Of a DNA stretch of 64,000 nucleotides, positions 16,695 to 25,147 are shown in pieces. Origin of the DNA: CAVRXQ01 sp963849105 (GTDB taxonomy: Bacteria; Actinomycetota; Acidimicrobiia; Acidimicrobiales; Bog-793); NCBI GenBank assembly GCA_963849105.1, contig CAWKGD010000005.1, positions 1 to 64,000 of the forward strand. Reading direction: 5' to 3'. Position 1 is the stretch's first letter, and every line of letters starts with the position of its first letter. The notes beneath the pieces were generated by a model. The model was not told the DNA's origin, ran no database searches, and saw only the letters and a program-made list of their open reading frames with translations. Made by a program: the position numbers and the translations under genes.

Positions 16695-17956
16695 AGGCGC
16701 TTTTGCTGGAGCGGCTCCCCCACCGTTTCGCGGCGGCGCGCGCCGCATCAGTCATCGGCGGGTCGGGCTCCGGAATCGGAATCGGTCCGCTACGCCTCGC
16801 TGAGATCGAGCCGCGGCAGCTTCCCGGGGACCGCTGGCGGCGGATCACTCCACTGCTAGCCGGGATCTGCGGTTCGGATCTGTCGACGCTCGACGGCGAA
16901 AGCTCACGCTATTTCGAGGACCTCGTGAGTTTCCCGTTCGTCCCGGGCCACGAGATCGTCGCCACGCTCGCCGACGGTGACGACGCCGGTACCCGCGTCG
17001 TCGTCGAGCCGGTGCTGTCCTGCGTCGTGCGAGGGATCACGCCACTCTGCCCTTCGTGCGCGGCCGGACGGACCGGAGCGTGCGAGCGCGTCGCGTTCGG
17101 CCATCTTCGTCCGGGACTGCAGACCGGCTACTGCGCGGACACCGGCGGCGGATGGTCCGAAGAGCTCGTCGCGCACGAGGCTCAGCTCCATCGCGTGCCA
17201 TCGGAATTAACCGACGACGAGGCAGTACTGGTTGAACCGACGGCTTGCGCGATCCACGCCGCACTTTCTGGAGCGATCGTGCCGGGTGAGCGCATCGCGA
17301 TCCTCGGTGCGGGGACGCTCGGTCTGTGCACGCTCGCCGCGCTCCGTCAGTTCTCTCTGCCCGCGGTCGTAATTTGCGCGGCGAAGCATCCGGTCCAGCG
17401 TCGCTTTGCAGCCGAACTCGGCGCCGATGTGATCGTCAAACCCGCAGAACTCGGTCGCGGCGTCCGTCGCATCACGGGCACGCTCGCGCTCTCCTCGGAT
17501 GCCGGCGCGATCGATCGGCTCGCTGGTGGTGCCGACGCCGTCTTTGACTGCGTCGGCAACGCGTCGTCGATCAACCAAGCCCTCGAAGTGGTCCGCCCCG
17601 GCGGGCGCGTCGTCCTCGTCGGTATGCCGGGCTCGGTCCGCGTCGACCTTGCACCCCTGTGGCAACGCGAGATCTCGCTCATCGGCACCTACGCCTACGG
17701 CACTGAGCAACTACCGAGCGGGCCGCATTCGACGTTCTCCTTATCAATGGACCTCGTCCGCTCGGCGAGCCTCGGTCGTCTCGTGTCGGCCCACTACCCT
17801 TTGGATCGGTACGAAGAGGCGGTTCGCCACGCAGCGAACGCCGGTCGCCGGGGATCCGTGAAGATCGTCTTCGACCTTCGCCGAACCGAACCCGAATGGC
17901 GGCGAGCCGCCGCGTCTGACAGCGCCGAAGGAGGACCAGTGGAGGCGAGCGCGTGA
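16691..17956 (+). CDS. Zinc-dependent medium-chain alcohol dehydrogenase
   Basis: 421 residues from GTG 16691, which overlaps the previous stop as GTGA. Catalytic zinc ligands are Cys in LAGICGSD and the GHE of VPGHEIV; a structural-zinc-like Cys set occurs in LCPSCAAGRTGAC. A Rossmann motif GAGTLGLCTLAALRQ lies near 205-220, and DAVFDCVGNASSINQALEVVRPGGRVVLVG is typical. It probably interconverts an alcohol and aldehyde belonging to the neighbouring reductase's pathway (inference). Confidence 0.85.
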   Translation: MKALLLERLPHRFAAARAASVIGGSGSGIGIGPLRLAEIEPRQLPGDRWRRITPLLAGICGSDLSTLDGESSRYFEDLVSFPFVPGHEIVATLADGDDAGTRVVVEPVLSCVVRGITPLCPSCAAGRTGACERVAFGHLRPGLQTGYCADTGGGWSEELVAHEAQLHRVPSELTDDEAVLVEPTACAIHAALSGAIVPGERIAILGAGTLGLCTLAALRQFSLPAVVICAAKHPVQRRFAAELGADVIVKPAELGRGVRRITGTLALSSDAGAIDRLAGGADAVFDCVGNASSINQALEVVRPGGRVVLVGMPGSVRVDLAPLWQREISLIGTYAYGTEQLPSGPHSTFSLSMDLVRSASLGRLVSAHYPLDRYEEAVRHAANAGRRGSVKIVFDLRRTEPEWRRAAASDSAEGGPVEASA

Positions 17957-19542
17957 GCCCGAGACCGGGATTCGTGCTCGACGTGGACCGCTCGACCCCT
18001 CCGACGTTGTTCTGGCACGGCGAAGGCTTCCGCTTCGAACGTCTCCCCGAAGGTTCGCGGGTTGTCTACCCCCAAGAACCGCTCGCGCCACTCGCTGACC
18101 CCGACACGGCGATCCGCCACGCGCTCGAGCACCCGGTGGGCGACTCGAAGCCGCTCTCGGATCTGTTGTTCGCGGGAATGCGGCTCACGGTCGCCTTCGA
18201 CGACATCTCTTTGCCGCTGCCGCCGATGCGCTCGCCGGACACCCGTCAACGCGTGATCGAGGCTGTCTTGGACGAGGCTGCTCAAAAGGGCGTCGACGAC
18301 GTCGTTCTGATCGCGGCGTTGGCGTTGCACCGTCGCATGACCGACGACGAGCTCCGCCATGCCCTCGGAGACCGGATCTTCGACGCGTTCGCGCCGCACG
18401 GGTTGTTGCTCCAACACGACGCCGAGGACCCGGACGCGCTCGTCCATCTCGGCATGACCGAAGAAGGCGAAGACGTCGAAATCAACAGGCGCGCGGCCGA
18501 GAGCGACCTTCTTGTCTACGTGAACATCAACCTGGTGCCGATGGACGGCGGCCACAAGTCCGTCGCGACCGGTCTCGCGAGTTATCGCAGCATCCGTCAC
18601 CATCACAACGCGGTGACGATGCAGCACAGCCGGTCGTTCATGGACCGGCACAACTCAGAGTTGCACACATCGAATTGGCGGATGGGTCGGCTGATCAAGG
18701 ACGCCGGCGTGAAGCTATTCCAGATCGAGACGACCTTGAACCTCGATACGTTCCCCTCCCAGTTTGGATTCCTGCAAAAGCGTGAATGGGAATGGTCGCT
18801 TCTCGACCGCGCCCAGTTCCAGGCGACGCGAGCATCGCTCGAGAAGGTACCGCCACGACTCGCGCGCCAGATCTTCCAGTCGATCCTCTCTCCCCACCAG
18901 ATGACCTCGGTGCAGGCCGGCGAGGTCGAAGCCGTGCACGATCAGACCCTTTTCAACGTCTTCCGACAACAGCTCGTCCACGTCGAAGGACAGACGGACA
19001 TCTTGACGATGGGACTGCCCTACATCAGCCCGTACAACGTCAACTCGATCATGAACCCGATCCTCGTTGCGTGCTTGGGGCTCGGCTACTTCTTCAACTT
19101 GTACCGCGGCCGGCCGCTCGTACGGCCGGGCGGCGTCTGCATCATGAGCCATCCGACGCCGTGGGCCTTCCACCCCGTCCATCACCCGAGCTACATCGAC
19201 TTCTTCGAGCAGGTGCTCGCCGACACGACCGATCCCATCGAAGTCGAGAAGCGATACGAACAGGCCTTCGCGACGGACCCCTGGTACATCCACCTCTACC
19301 GCACCTCGTACGCATACCACGGCGTGCATCCCTTCTATATGTGGTACTGGTGCGCACACGCGCTCGAACACTTGGGTGCGGTGATCATCGTCGGCGGCGA
19401 CCGCGCGGCGGTGCGCCGAATGGGATTCAAACCGGCGACGTCGTTACAGGACGCCCTCGAGATGGCAGAAGACGTCGTCGGCCGGGAACCTACGATCACC
19501 CACCTCCACATGCCGCCGATTGTGATGGCCGACGTCACGTGA
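17953..19542 (+). CDS. LarA-like (DUF2088) protein
   Basis: 529 residues from GTG 17953 (GTGA overlap with the dehydrogenase). The first 270 residues resemble the nickel-pincer lactate racemase LarA fold: FDDISLPLPPM, VVLIAALALHRRMTDDELRHALG, LLLQHDAED, EINRRAAESDLLVYVNIN and GGHKSVATG. The strict LarA signature PHxxxGFSGGxK is not present, so racemase activity is doubtful. The C-terminal 250 residues have no recognised domain. No larB, larC or larE gene is nearby. It sits between an alcohol dehydrogenase and an acyltransferase. Confidence 0.65.
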   Translation: MSPRPGFVLDVDRSTPPTLFWHGEGFRFERLPEGSRVVYPQEPLAPLADPDTAIRHALEHPVGDSKPLSDLLFAGMRLTVAFDDISLPLPPMRSPDTRQRVIEAVLDEAAQKGVDDVVLIAALALHRRMTDDELRHALGDRIFDAFAPHGLLLQHDAEDPDALVHLGMTEEGEDVEINRRAAESDLLVYVNINLVPMDGGHKSVATGLASYRSIRHHHNAVTMQHSRSFMDRHNSELHTSNWRMGRLIKDAGVKLFQIETTLNLDTFPSQFGFLQKREWEWSLLDRAQFQATRASLEKVPPRLARQIFQSILSPHQMTSVQAGEVEAVHDQTLFNVFRQQLVHVEGQTDILTMGLPYISPYNVNSIMNPILVACLGLGYFFNLYRGRPLVRPGGVCIMSHPTPWAFHPVHHPSYIDFFEQVLADTTDPIEVEKRYEQAFATDPWYIHLYRTSYAYHGVHPFYMWYWCAHALEHLGAVIIVGGDRAAVRRMGFKPATSLQDALEMAEDVVGREPTITHLHMPPIVMADVT

Positions 19543-20465
19543 ACCTGCGCCTTCCGAAAGCGATCGACGAGGTCGTCCGCACACCGACTTGGCCCGGCAC
19601 GCTGCCGCGCACGATCGAACCGCGCAACCTCGGGGTGGACTACGACACGTCGTGGGCGCGGGCGCCGTGGGCAAAAGCCGCGCGACGCGTGCTCGTCGAG
19701 ACGGTCACCCGCCCCGTGGTCGCTGCACTCACTTCACCGACCATCTACGGCCGCGAGCATCTCGCACCGATCGCCGGGCCGATGATCTTTGCCGCCAACC
19801 ACTCGAGCCACCTCGACACGTCCGTCGTCATCGCGTCGCTACCAGACCGCATCCGCCAGCGGACCGTCGTCGCGGCGGCGGCCGACTACTTCTTCGACCG
19901 GCCGTGGAAGGCGGCGGTGTGGTCGCTCGCGCTGGGGACGATCCCGATGGAGCGCACGAAGCTCAACCGCAAATCAGCGGATCTCGCCGCCGAACTCATC
20001 GAGGACGGCTGGAGTCTCGTCATCTTTCCCGAGGGCGGCCGGACTCCGGATGGCTGGGGACAGGAGTTCCGCGGCGGTGCCGCCTACCTCGCGAAGCGCT
20101 GCAACGTCCCGGTGATCCCCGTCCATCTGCGCGGTGTCCGCCCGGTGCTCCCAAAAGGCGGCGGCGCGATCCGTCGCCACGATGTCGAGGTCCGCTTCGG
20201 CGATCCGCTTTGGCCGATCGGGGGCGGCCCGACCGGGCGCGACGAGGATGCGCGGCGCTTCGCGGGGCGGATCGAACAAGCCGTCGCGGTCCTCGCCGAC
20301 GAGGCGGAAACCGATTGGTGGTCGGCGCGCCGGCGAGCGGCACAAGGCGCGACGCCACCGTTTCGTGGTCCGGAGGCGTCGCCGTGGCGGCGCACGTGGT
20401 CGCTGCCCGAAAGCGCCCGCAAGACGCCCGGGCCGCGCGGCCGCTCCTCCGCAAAGCCCTGGTAG
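19539..20465 (+). CDS. PlsC-type 1-acyl-sn-glycerol-3-phosphate acyltransferase
   Basis: 308 residues from GTG 19539, which overlaps the preceding stop as GTGA. The acyltransferase block I NHSSHLD (HX4D) is near residue 87, block III FPEGGRTPDG near 165, and block IV VPVIPVHLRG near 190. No transmembrane segment stands out, so it may be a peripheral membrane enzyme. It closes the four-gene operon and is followed by a strong hairpin at 20475-20510. Confidence 0.85.
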   Translation: MNLRLPKAIDEVVRTPTWPGTLPRTIEPRNLGVDYDTSWARAPWAKAARRVLVETVTRPVVAALTSPTIYGREHLAPIAGPMIFAANHSSHLDTSVVIASLPDRIRQRTVVAAAADYFFDRPWKAAVWSLALGTIPMERTKLNRKSADLAAELIEDGWSLVIFPEGGRTPDGWGQEFRGGAAYLAKRCNVPVIPVHLRGVRPVLPKGGGAIRRHDVEVRFGDPLWPIGGGPTGRDEDARRFAGRIEQAVAVLADEAETDWWSARRRAAQGATPPFRGPEASPWRRTWSLPESARKTPGPRGRSSAKPW

Positions 20466-20474
20466 ACGGGCGCG

Positions 20475-20510
20475 ACGAAGGGGCCGGTGGGGGGGTTCCG
20501 GCCCCTTCGT
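20475..20510 (+). terminator. Rho-independent-like hairpin after the lipid operon
   Basis: Perfect 13-bp stem ACGAAGGGGCCGG / CCGGCCCCTTCGT around a 10-base loop, 10 bases after the plsC-like stop. There is no long T-run, as is common in GC-rich actinobacteria. Confidence 0.75.
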
Positions 20511-20600
20511 TCATGTCACCAAGGCGCTGGTGGGGGACCAGCACACCCGTGGTGCGCACCACTGTCGTCGATGGGTCACCATCGGTCAAACAGTCAGCAT

Positions 20601-20615
20601 AGATACGAACTATCT
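20601..20615 (+). promoter_or_regulatory. Candidate LysR operator
   Basis: AGATACGAACTATCT: perfect AGATA/TATCT dyad with a 5-base centre, 9 bases before the LysR start codon. It fits the T-N11-A class of LysR sites and would give autoregulation. Confidence 0.4.
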
Positions 20616-20624
20616 TTGCTTGCG

Positions 20625-21605
20625 ATGGACCTCCGTCAGCTAAACGCCCTGGTCGCGATCGCAGAGCACGGCTCGTTCTCCGCCGCCGCCGACGCGCTGG
20701 CGACTGTGCAGTCGAACGTCTCGACGCATGTGAAAAAGCTTGAGATCGAACTCGGCTCGGAGCTCGTCGACCGCACGACCGGCGAGCTGACCGAAGCGGG
20801 CGCGCTCGCGGTCGACCGCGCTCGGCGGGTGCTCGCCGAACTCGACGCCTTGAACTCCGACGTCACCGCTCTTTCGAGCGATATCTCCGGCACCGTGCGA
20901 CTCGGCGCGATCGGCACGGTCGCGCGCTGGTTGATCCCCGAGCTGATGGACGTCGTTCCGCGCACCCATCCCCTGTTGAGCCTCGTCTTCTGCGAGTCGA
21001 CGTCGATCGGGATCGATCGACAACTGGCAAGTGGCTACGTCGATGTGGGTGTGCTCGTCTTGCCGGCGTCCGGTTCGGAGGTGCGCAGCGTGCCGTTGTT
21101 CGAAGAGGACCTCGGCCTCGCCCTTCCGAAGTCGCATCCGCTCGCGAGCAGGGAATCGCTCACCATCTCCGAGATCGCGGAACTCCCCTTGCTGCTGCCG
21201 ATGCCGGGCACGAACTACCGCGATGTGCTCGACGCGATCGCCGCGCGCTCACGGGTCATCCTGCGGCCCCGCGCCGAGACCGACAGTGTGCGCCTTTTGC
21301 AGGCGCTCACCGTCGAAGGCTGCGGCTACGCGATCCTCCCGTCTTCGACGATGCCGATTACGGAGGCCGCTGATTGGACGCTCGTGCGTGTCGACGGGAT
21401 CGCGCCGCGCGTCGTCGGTGTCGTACAGCGTCGCCTCGGTAAGCCCGGCGCACCGGTGCGCGCGGTCCTCGAGATCCTTGAGTCGATCGTCGCCGATCCG
21501 ACGCGGCTGCCCGGCGGCGTCCGCGCCATCCCGGCCGACGAACGCGACGGCTACTCGGCACCGCTGCCGGTCTCTCGTGTCCGCCACCGCGCGGGCCGCG
21601 TTTAG
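20625..21605 (+). CDS. LysR-family transcriptional regulator
   Basis: 326 residues from ATG 20625. The N-terminal winged HTH reads LRQLNALVAIAEHGSFSAAADALATVQSNVSTHVKKLE (residues about 3-40), followed by a periplasmic-binding-like effector domain from about 90. Target genes are unknown; the upstream lipid operon is in the same direction but separated by a terminator. Its stop overlaps the stop of the convergent acetyltransferase by 4 bp. AGATACGAACTATCT upstream is a possible autoregulatory site. Confidence 0.88.
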   Translation: MDLRQLNALVAIAEHGSFSAAADALATVQSNVSTHVKKLEIELGSELVDRTTGELTEAGALAVDRARRVLAELDALNSDVTALSSDISGTVRLGAIGTVARWLIPELMDVVPRTHPLLSLVFCESTSIGIDRQLASGYVDVGVLVLPASGSEVRSVPLFEEDLGLALPKSHPLASRESLTISEIAELPLLLPMPGTNYRDVLDAIAARSRVILRPRAETDSVRLLQALTVEGCGYAILPSSTMPITEAADWTLVRVDGIAPRVVGVVQRRLGKPGAPVRAVLEILESIVADPTRLPGGVRAIPADERDGYSAPLPVSRVRHRAGRV

Positions 21606-22192
21606 GACTGGATCGGTTCCCTCCACATCGTCCAGAGCGTCGGACCGGCCTCGATCGTCACCTTCGCGACGAGCGCGAATCCGAGCGAGGTGTAAAAGCG
21701 GACATTCGGTTCGGACGAAGCCTCGAGATAGGCCGGCATCGCGATGTCGTCGAGTCGCGCGAGGACCGAATTGAGCAGCGCAGAGGCGAGCCCGGTGCGC
21801 TGGTGGCGCGGATCGGTGCCGATCGTCCCGAGGTAGTAGTGCGCTTGGCGTGGGCGCAGCCGAAACAGCGCCAGCGCGAGGCGCCGGCCGCGGAGGAAGC
21901 TGCGCGAGCGCAAGGCGAGTACGAGATAGGCGAGCTGAACGGAAGGGCCTGGCGCCTTTGTCCCCGGAGGGAGCCAGAGCGCGGCCGCGGTGCGCTCGGA
22001 GTTCGTGTACACCTCACCTTTTGGGAGGTAGACGCTTTCCAATTGCAGTCTGAAGAACGCGAAAAGCCGCGCCGCTCGCCGCTTTTCGTCCGGGAAGAGA
22101 TACGCGGATACCGGGTCGGCGACAAAAGCCCGAGCGAGTGTCTGCGCGAGCGGTTCGATGTCCCCCCGACCTGCCCGTACGATCTCTGTCAA
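21602..22192 (-). CDS. GNAT-family N-acetyltransferase
   Basis: 196 residues from a TTG at 22192. The acetyl-CoA loop is LGTIGTDPRHQRTGLASALLN near 120-140 (Q/RxxGxG/A pattern), with the usual C-terminal YTSLGFALVAKV. Substrate cannot be told. Divergent from the DsbA-like gene with an 85-bp intergenic region. Confidence 0.82.
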   Translation of the reverse strand: MTEIVRAGRGDIEPLAQTLARAFVADPVSAYLFPDEKRRAARLFAFFRLQLESVYLPKGEVYTNSERTAAALWLPPGTKAPGPSVQLAYLVLALRSRSFLRGRRLALALFRLRPRQAHYYLGTIGTDPRHQRTGLASALLNSVLARLDDIAMPAYLEASSEPNVRFYTSLGFALVAKVTIEAGPTLWTMWREPIQS

Positions 22193-22277
22193 GGCGCCGC
22201 ACCTTACCTGGCGACCGAGTCAGCGCCGCCGGACGGCACCAGGGAATGACACGACCACGAGAGGCGTTACCACGAGC

Positions 22278-22883
22278 ATGACCACGAAGGAATTCACCGT
22301 CAACTTCGACTACCGCTGCCCCTTCGCGCGCAACGCGCACGAGCACGTCCTGACGGCCCTCGAGGCGGGAGCCGACTTCCGAGTGCGCTTCTTGCCATTC
22401 TCACTCGGCCAGGCGCACGTCGAGGATGGGGGCACACCGGTCTGGGACAAGCCAGACGAACGCCCGAACCTGCTCGCCGTCGCGGCGGGCATCGCGGTCC
22501 GTGACCGCTTCCCCGCGTACTTCCCCGCCGCGCACCGCTCACTGTTCTCCGCACGCCACGACGAATCCGGAGACCTGCGCGACGAGTCGGTCGTCCGCAA
22601 GGCGCTCGAGCGTGTCGGGGTCGACGCCGACGCCGTGTTCGCCGACCTCGCCTCGGGGTGGCCGTTCGCGCGTTTTCGCGCCGAGCACGAGGAGTCAGTC
22701 GCGCGCCACTCGATCTTCGGGGTTCCGACCTTTGTCCTTGACGACAAGGCGGTCTTCGTGCGGTTGATGACGCGACCTGACAGCGACGCGAAGCTCGCAA
22801 CCGAGACGATCGAACGCGTCCTCGGGCTGATCGCCGATCACAGCGAGCTGAACGAACTGAAGTACACGACGATCCCCCGCTAG
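22278..22883 (+). CDS. DsbA/HCCA-isomerase family thioredoxin-fold protein
   Basis: 201 residues from ATG 22278. The thioredoxin-fold N-terminus FDYRCPFARNAHEH has a single-Cys CPFA active site instead of CxxC, and the cis-Pro segment IFGVPTFVLDDK is near 155-165. This is the pattern of the DsbA-like/2-hydroxychromene-2-carboxylate isomerase group; without a signal peptide it is cytoplasmic. Mycothiol-linked chemistry is an inference. Its stop lies 7 bp from the convergent recA stop. Confidence 0.75.
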   Translation: MTTKEFTVNFDYRCPFARNAHEHVLTALEAGADFRVRFLPFSLGQAHVEDGGTPVWDKPDERPNLLAVAAGIAVRDRFPAYFPAAHRSLFSARHDESGDLRDESVVRKALERVGVDADAVFADLASGWPFARFRAEHEESVARHSIFGVPTFVLDDKAVFVRLMTRPDSDAKLATETIERVLGLIADHSELNELKYTTIPR

Positions 22884-22890
22884 GAGAATC

Positions 22891-23931
22891 TCAGTCGAGC
22901 GAGATCGGCTCGTCGTCGCCGACGCCCGCGCCGAGCGGCAGGTCGGCGGCGACCGCGGAGACTTCCTTGCGGATCCGTTCATCGATCTCGATGACGAGTT
23001 CGGTGTTCTCGCGCAGGAACAGTTTCGCGTTCTCGCGTCCTTGACCCAGTTGTTCGCCCTCATAGGTGTACCAGGCACCGGACTTCTTCACGATGCCGAG
23101 GTCGACGGCGACATCGAGGATCGAGCCTTCCCGGCTGATGCCCTGTCCGTACATGATGTCAAACTCGGCCGAGCGGAAAGGCGGAGCGCATTTGTTCTTC
23201 ACGACCTTCACCCGCGTCCGGTTGCCGATCACCTCCGCGCCGTCTTTGATCTGCTCGACGCGTCGGATGTCGAGACGGACCGAGGAGTAGAACTTCAGCG
23301 CGCGCCCACCCGGCGTCGTCTCAGGTGACCCGTACAAGACGCCGATCTTTTCCCGCAGCTGGTTGATGAACAGCGCGATTGTGTCCGACTTATTCAACGT
23401 CCCGGTGAGCTTGCGCAGCGCCTGGGACATCAACCGTGCCTGCAGACCGACGTGCGTGTCTCCCATCTCGCCTTCGATCTCCGCGCGCGGCGTCAGCGCC
23501 GCGACGGAGTCGATCACGATCACGTCGATCGCCCCGGAGCGGATGAGCATGTCCGCGATCTCGAGCGCCTGCTCGCCCGTGTCGGGCTGGGAGATCAACA
23601 ACTCGTCGACGTCAACACCGATCTTCTTCGCGTAGACCGGGTCGAGCGCGTGCTCGGCGTCGATGTAGGCACAGATCCCGCCGTTGCGCTGGGCCTCGGC
23701 GACGACGTGCAGCGCGAGCGTCGACTTACCCGAGGACTCGGGGCCGAACAGCTCGACGATCCTGCCGCGCGGTAGGCCGCCGATTCCGAGCGCGAGATCG
23801 AGCGACATCGCGCCGGTCGAGATCGCCTCGATACCGAGCGTGAGGCTCTCGCCCATGCGCATCACAGAGCCCTTGCCGAACTGCTTTTCGATCTGCCCGA
23901 GGGCCACGTCGAGTGCCTTGTCCCGCTCCAT
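22891..23931 (-). CDS. recA: Recombinase RecA
   Basis: 346 residues from ATG 23931, preceded by GGGAGGAAGAGGC. RecA forms ATP-dependent filaments on single-stranded DNA for recombination and LexA cleavage. Walker A GPESSGKST is at about 63-71; the L1 region GEMGDTHVGLQARLMSQALRK, L2 (NQLREKIGVLYGSPETTPGGRALKFY) and the acidic C-terminus are complete. There is no intein. An SOS box lies at 24052-24065. recX is not adjacent: downstream is the convergent DsbA-like gene. Confidence 0.98.
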   Translation of the reverse strand: MERDKALDVALGQIEKQFGKGSVMRMGESLTLGIEAISTGAMSLDLALGIGGLPRGRIVELFGPESSGKSTLALHVVAEAQRNGGICAYIDAEHALDPVYAKKIGVDVDELLISQPDTGEQALEIADMLIRSGAIDVIVIDSVAALTPRAEIEGEMGDTHVGLQARLMSQALRKLTGTLNKSDTIALFINQLREKIGVLYGSPETTPGGRALKFYSSVRLDIRRVEQIKDGAEVIGNRTRVKVVKNKCAPPFRSAEFDIMYGQGISREGSILDVAVDLGIVKKSGAWYTYEGEQLGQGRENAKLFLRENTELVIEIDERIRKEVSAVAADLPLGAGVGDDEPISLD

Positions 23932-24041
23932 TGCCTCTTCCTCCCGCCTGATCTCGAGCGTCCGTCGAGCGGACCACAACGGTACGACGCCGCTGTATCG
24001 CTGGACCTTGCCTGTCGTCATCGAGGCCACTGACTTGCATC

Positions 24042-24065
24042 AGTGTAGTTACGAACACACGTTCG
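24042..24065 (-). promoter_or_regulatory. recA promoter with LexA (SOS) box
   Basis: CGAACACACGTTCG (24052-24065) is the actinobacterial SOS box CGAAC-N4-GTTCG. A possible -10, TACACT, reads on the minus strand at 24047-24042, placing LexA across the -35 side. About 110 bases separate it from the recA start. Confidence 0.85.
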
Positions 24066-24188
24066 GTGGTGGATGGACGGGCGGGACGGGCGATGTGTGC
24101 GATGACGAAAGCAACGGGCCAGATGACTGGGCGATGTGTCGTTGGTGAACCCAGCATCCGACAACCCCCGTTCACCTCGACTACCTGG

Positions 24189-24213
24189 GTTGTCATGATC
24201 AGGGCATGACAAC
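24189..24213 (+). promoter_or_regulatory. Palindrome overlapping the start of the small HTH gene
   Basis: GTTGTCATG and CATGACAAC form a perfect 9-bp inverted repeat with a 7-base centre; the second arm contains the ATG at 24206. A weaker pair ACAACCC (24161) / GGGTTGT (24187) is nested nearby. A promoter TTCACC (24171-24176), 17 bases, CATGAT (24194-24199) would start transcription at about the ATG, giving a leaderless mRNA. Confidence 0.5.
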
Positions 24214-24415
24214 GACCAGCAGTGCTCACGAAGAGACTTTCCGCCACCTGAGGGAGGTCCGAGCCAAAGCGATGGAGCACTATTTGCTGGCACAGCAGTT
24301 CCACACGGAGCGGCGGGAGTTGATCCGCGGCCTCATCAAAGACGGTGTGAGTCAAGCCGAAATTGCGCGGGAAATGGGTGTGACTCGCCAGGCCATCCAA
24401 AAAATGCTCGCTTGA
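24206..24415 (+). CDS. Small HTH protein divergent from recA
   Basis: 69 residues from ATG 24206. Residues about 45-69 (KDGVSQAEIAREMGVTRQAIQKML) are a clear helix-turn-helix of the resolvase/sigma-like type, preceded by a helical N-terminus. No ribosome site precedes the ATG, and the predicted promoter implies leaderless translation. The palindrome across its start codon suggests autorepression. Because the SOS box lies 140 bp away on the other side, it could sense or influence recA expression (inference only). Confidence 0.7.
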   Translation: MTTTSSAHEETFRHLREVRAKAMEHYLLAQQFHTERRELIRGLIKDGVSQAEIAREMGVTRQAIQKMLA

Positions 24416-24473
24416 TCTGTTTTGTCAGCGCACACGTCGCCGGCGGACACGGAAGCGGCCCTCATCCGGACGC

Positions 24474-25115
24474 TCAGATGACCGGAAATGTCTCCTCGGC
24501 AAAGCCGCGTCGGTAAAACGATCGGAGGACGGCGTCAGTGCCATGAAGGCGTTCAGCGATCTCGATACCAGTCGCGATCGCGAGCTCGCGGTGGCCGACT
24601 GGAAGGGGCCATGACTCCCGACCGACGCTGCGCGCGAGGTCGTCGAGGTGCACGCTCTGTTCGACGATCCGCGTCTGCAGGTAATGGTCGAGACGCATCG
24701 CCTTGCCGCCGATCACTTCGATCGCGGTCGTCGGCGGCAGCTCGCCGAGCGTCGATTCGAGATCTGCGAGTCGTGTGCGCAGCGTCATCTGCAACTCGTC
24801 CTGGCCGACGCTTGCAGCCTCTGCGGAGCGTGTCCGCACCGCGCGATGTAACTCTTCATCTGACGCCGCGACGACCCGGATAAAATACTCCGCCGCGCTC
24901 TCGTAATCCAGCAGTCGGTCTGGTACGCCCTTTTGCAGGTACTCCCCCACGACCAACACCGCTCCGCGGGCGAGGTGCCCGACGATGCCGCTCACCAGCT
25001 GGTGCTCGAGGACCGACGGTGCGTCCCACATCTCTTTCACGAGACCCTCGCCGATCGCCTCGACGATCACCCGCGCCCCGTCGAGGAACAGCTTGGTGCT
25101 TTCAGCCTGGGCCAC
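24474..25115 (-). CDS. Maleylpyruvate isomerase N-terminal-like (DinB-fold, mycothiol-dependent type)
   Basis: 213 residues from GTG 25115. The pattern is the four-helix metal-binding MDMPI/DinB_2 domain: SVLEHQLVSGIVGHLARGAVLVVGEYL at about 35-60 and RLDHYLQTRIVEQSVHLDDLARSVG at 145-170, with His residues positioned for a metal site. Enzymes of this fold use mycothiol or bacillithiol, but the substrate here is unknown. It lies between cinA and recA on the same strand. Confidence 0.72.
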   Translation of the reverse strand: MAQAESTKLFLDGARVIVEAIGEGLVKEMWDAPSVLEHQLVSGIVGHLARGAVLVVGEYLQKGVPDRLLDYESAAEYFIRVVAASDEELHRAVRTRSAEAASVGQDELQMTLRTRLADLESTLGELPPTTAIEVIGGKAMRLDHYLQTRIVEQSVHLDDLARSVGRESWPLPVGHRELAIATGIEIAERLHGTDAVLRSFYRRGFAEETFPVI

Positions 25116-25147
25116 AACCGGCGCGACGCCCTTCTCCGAATTGACGG

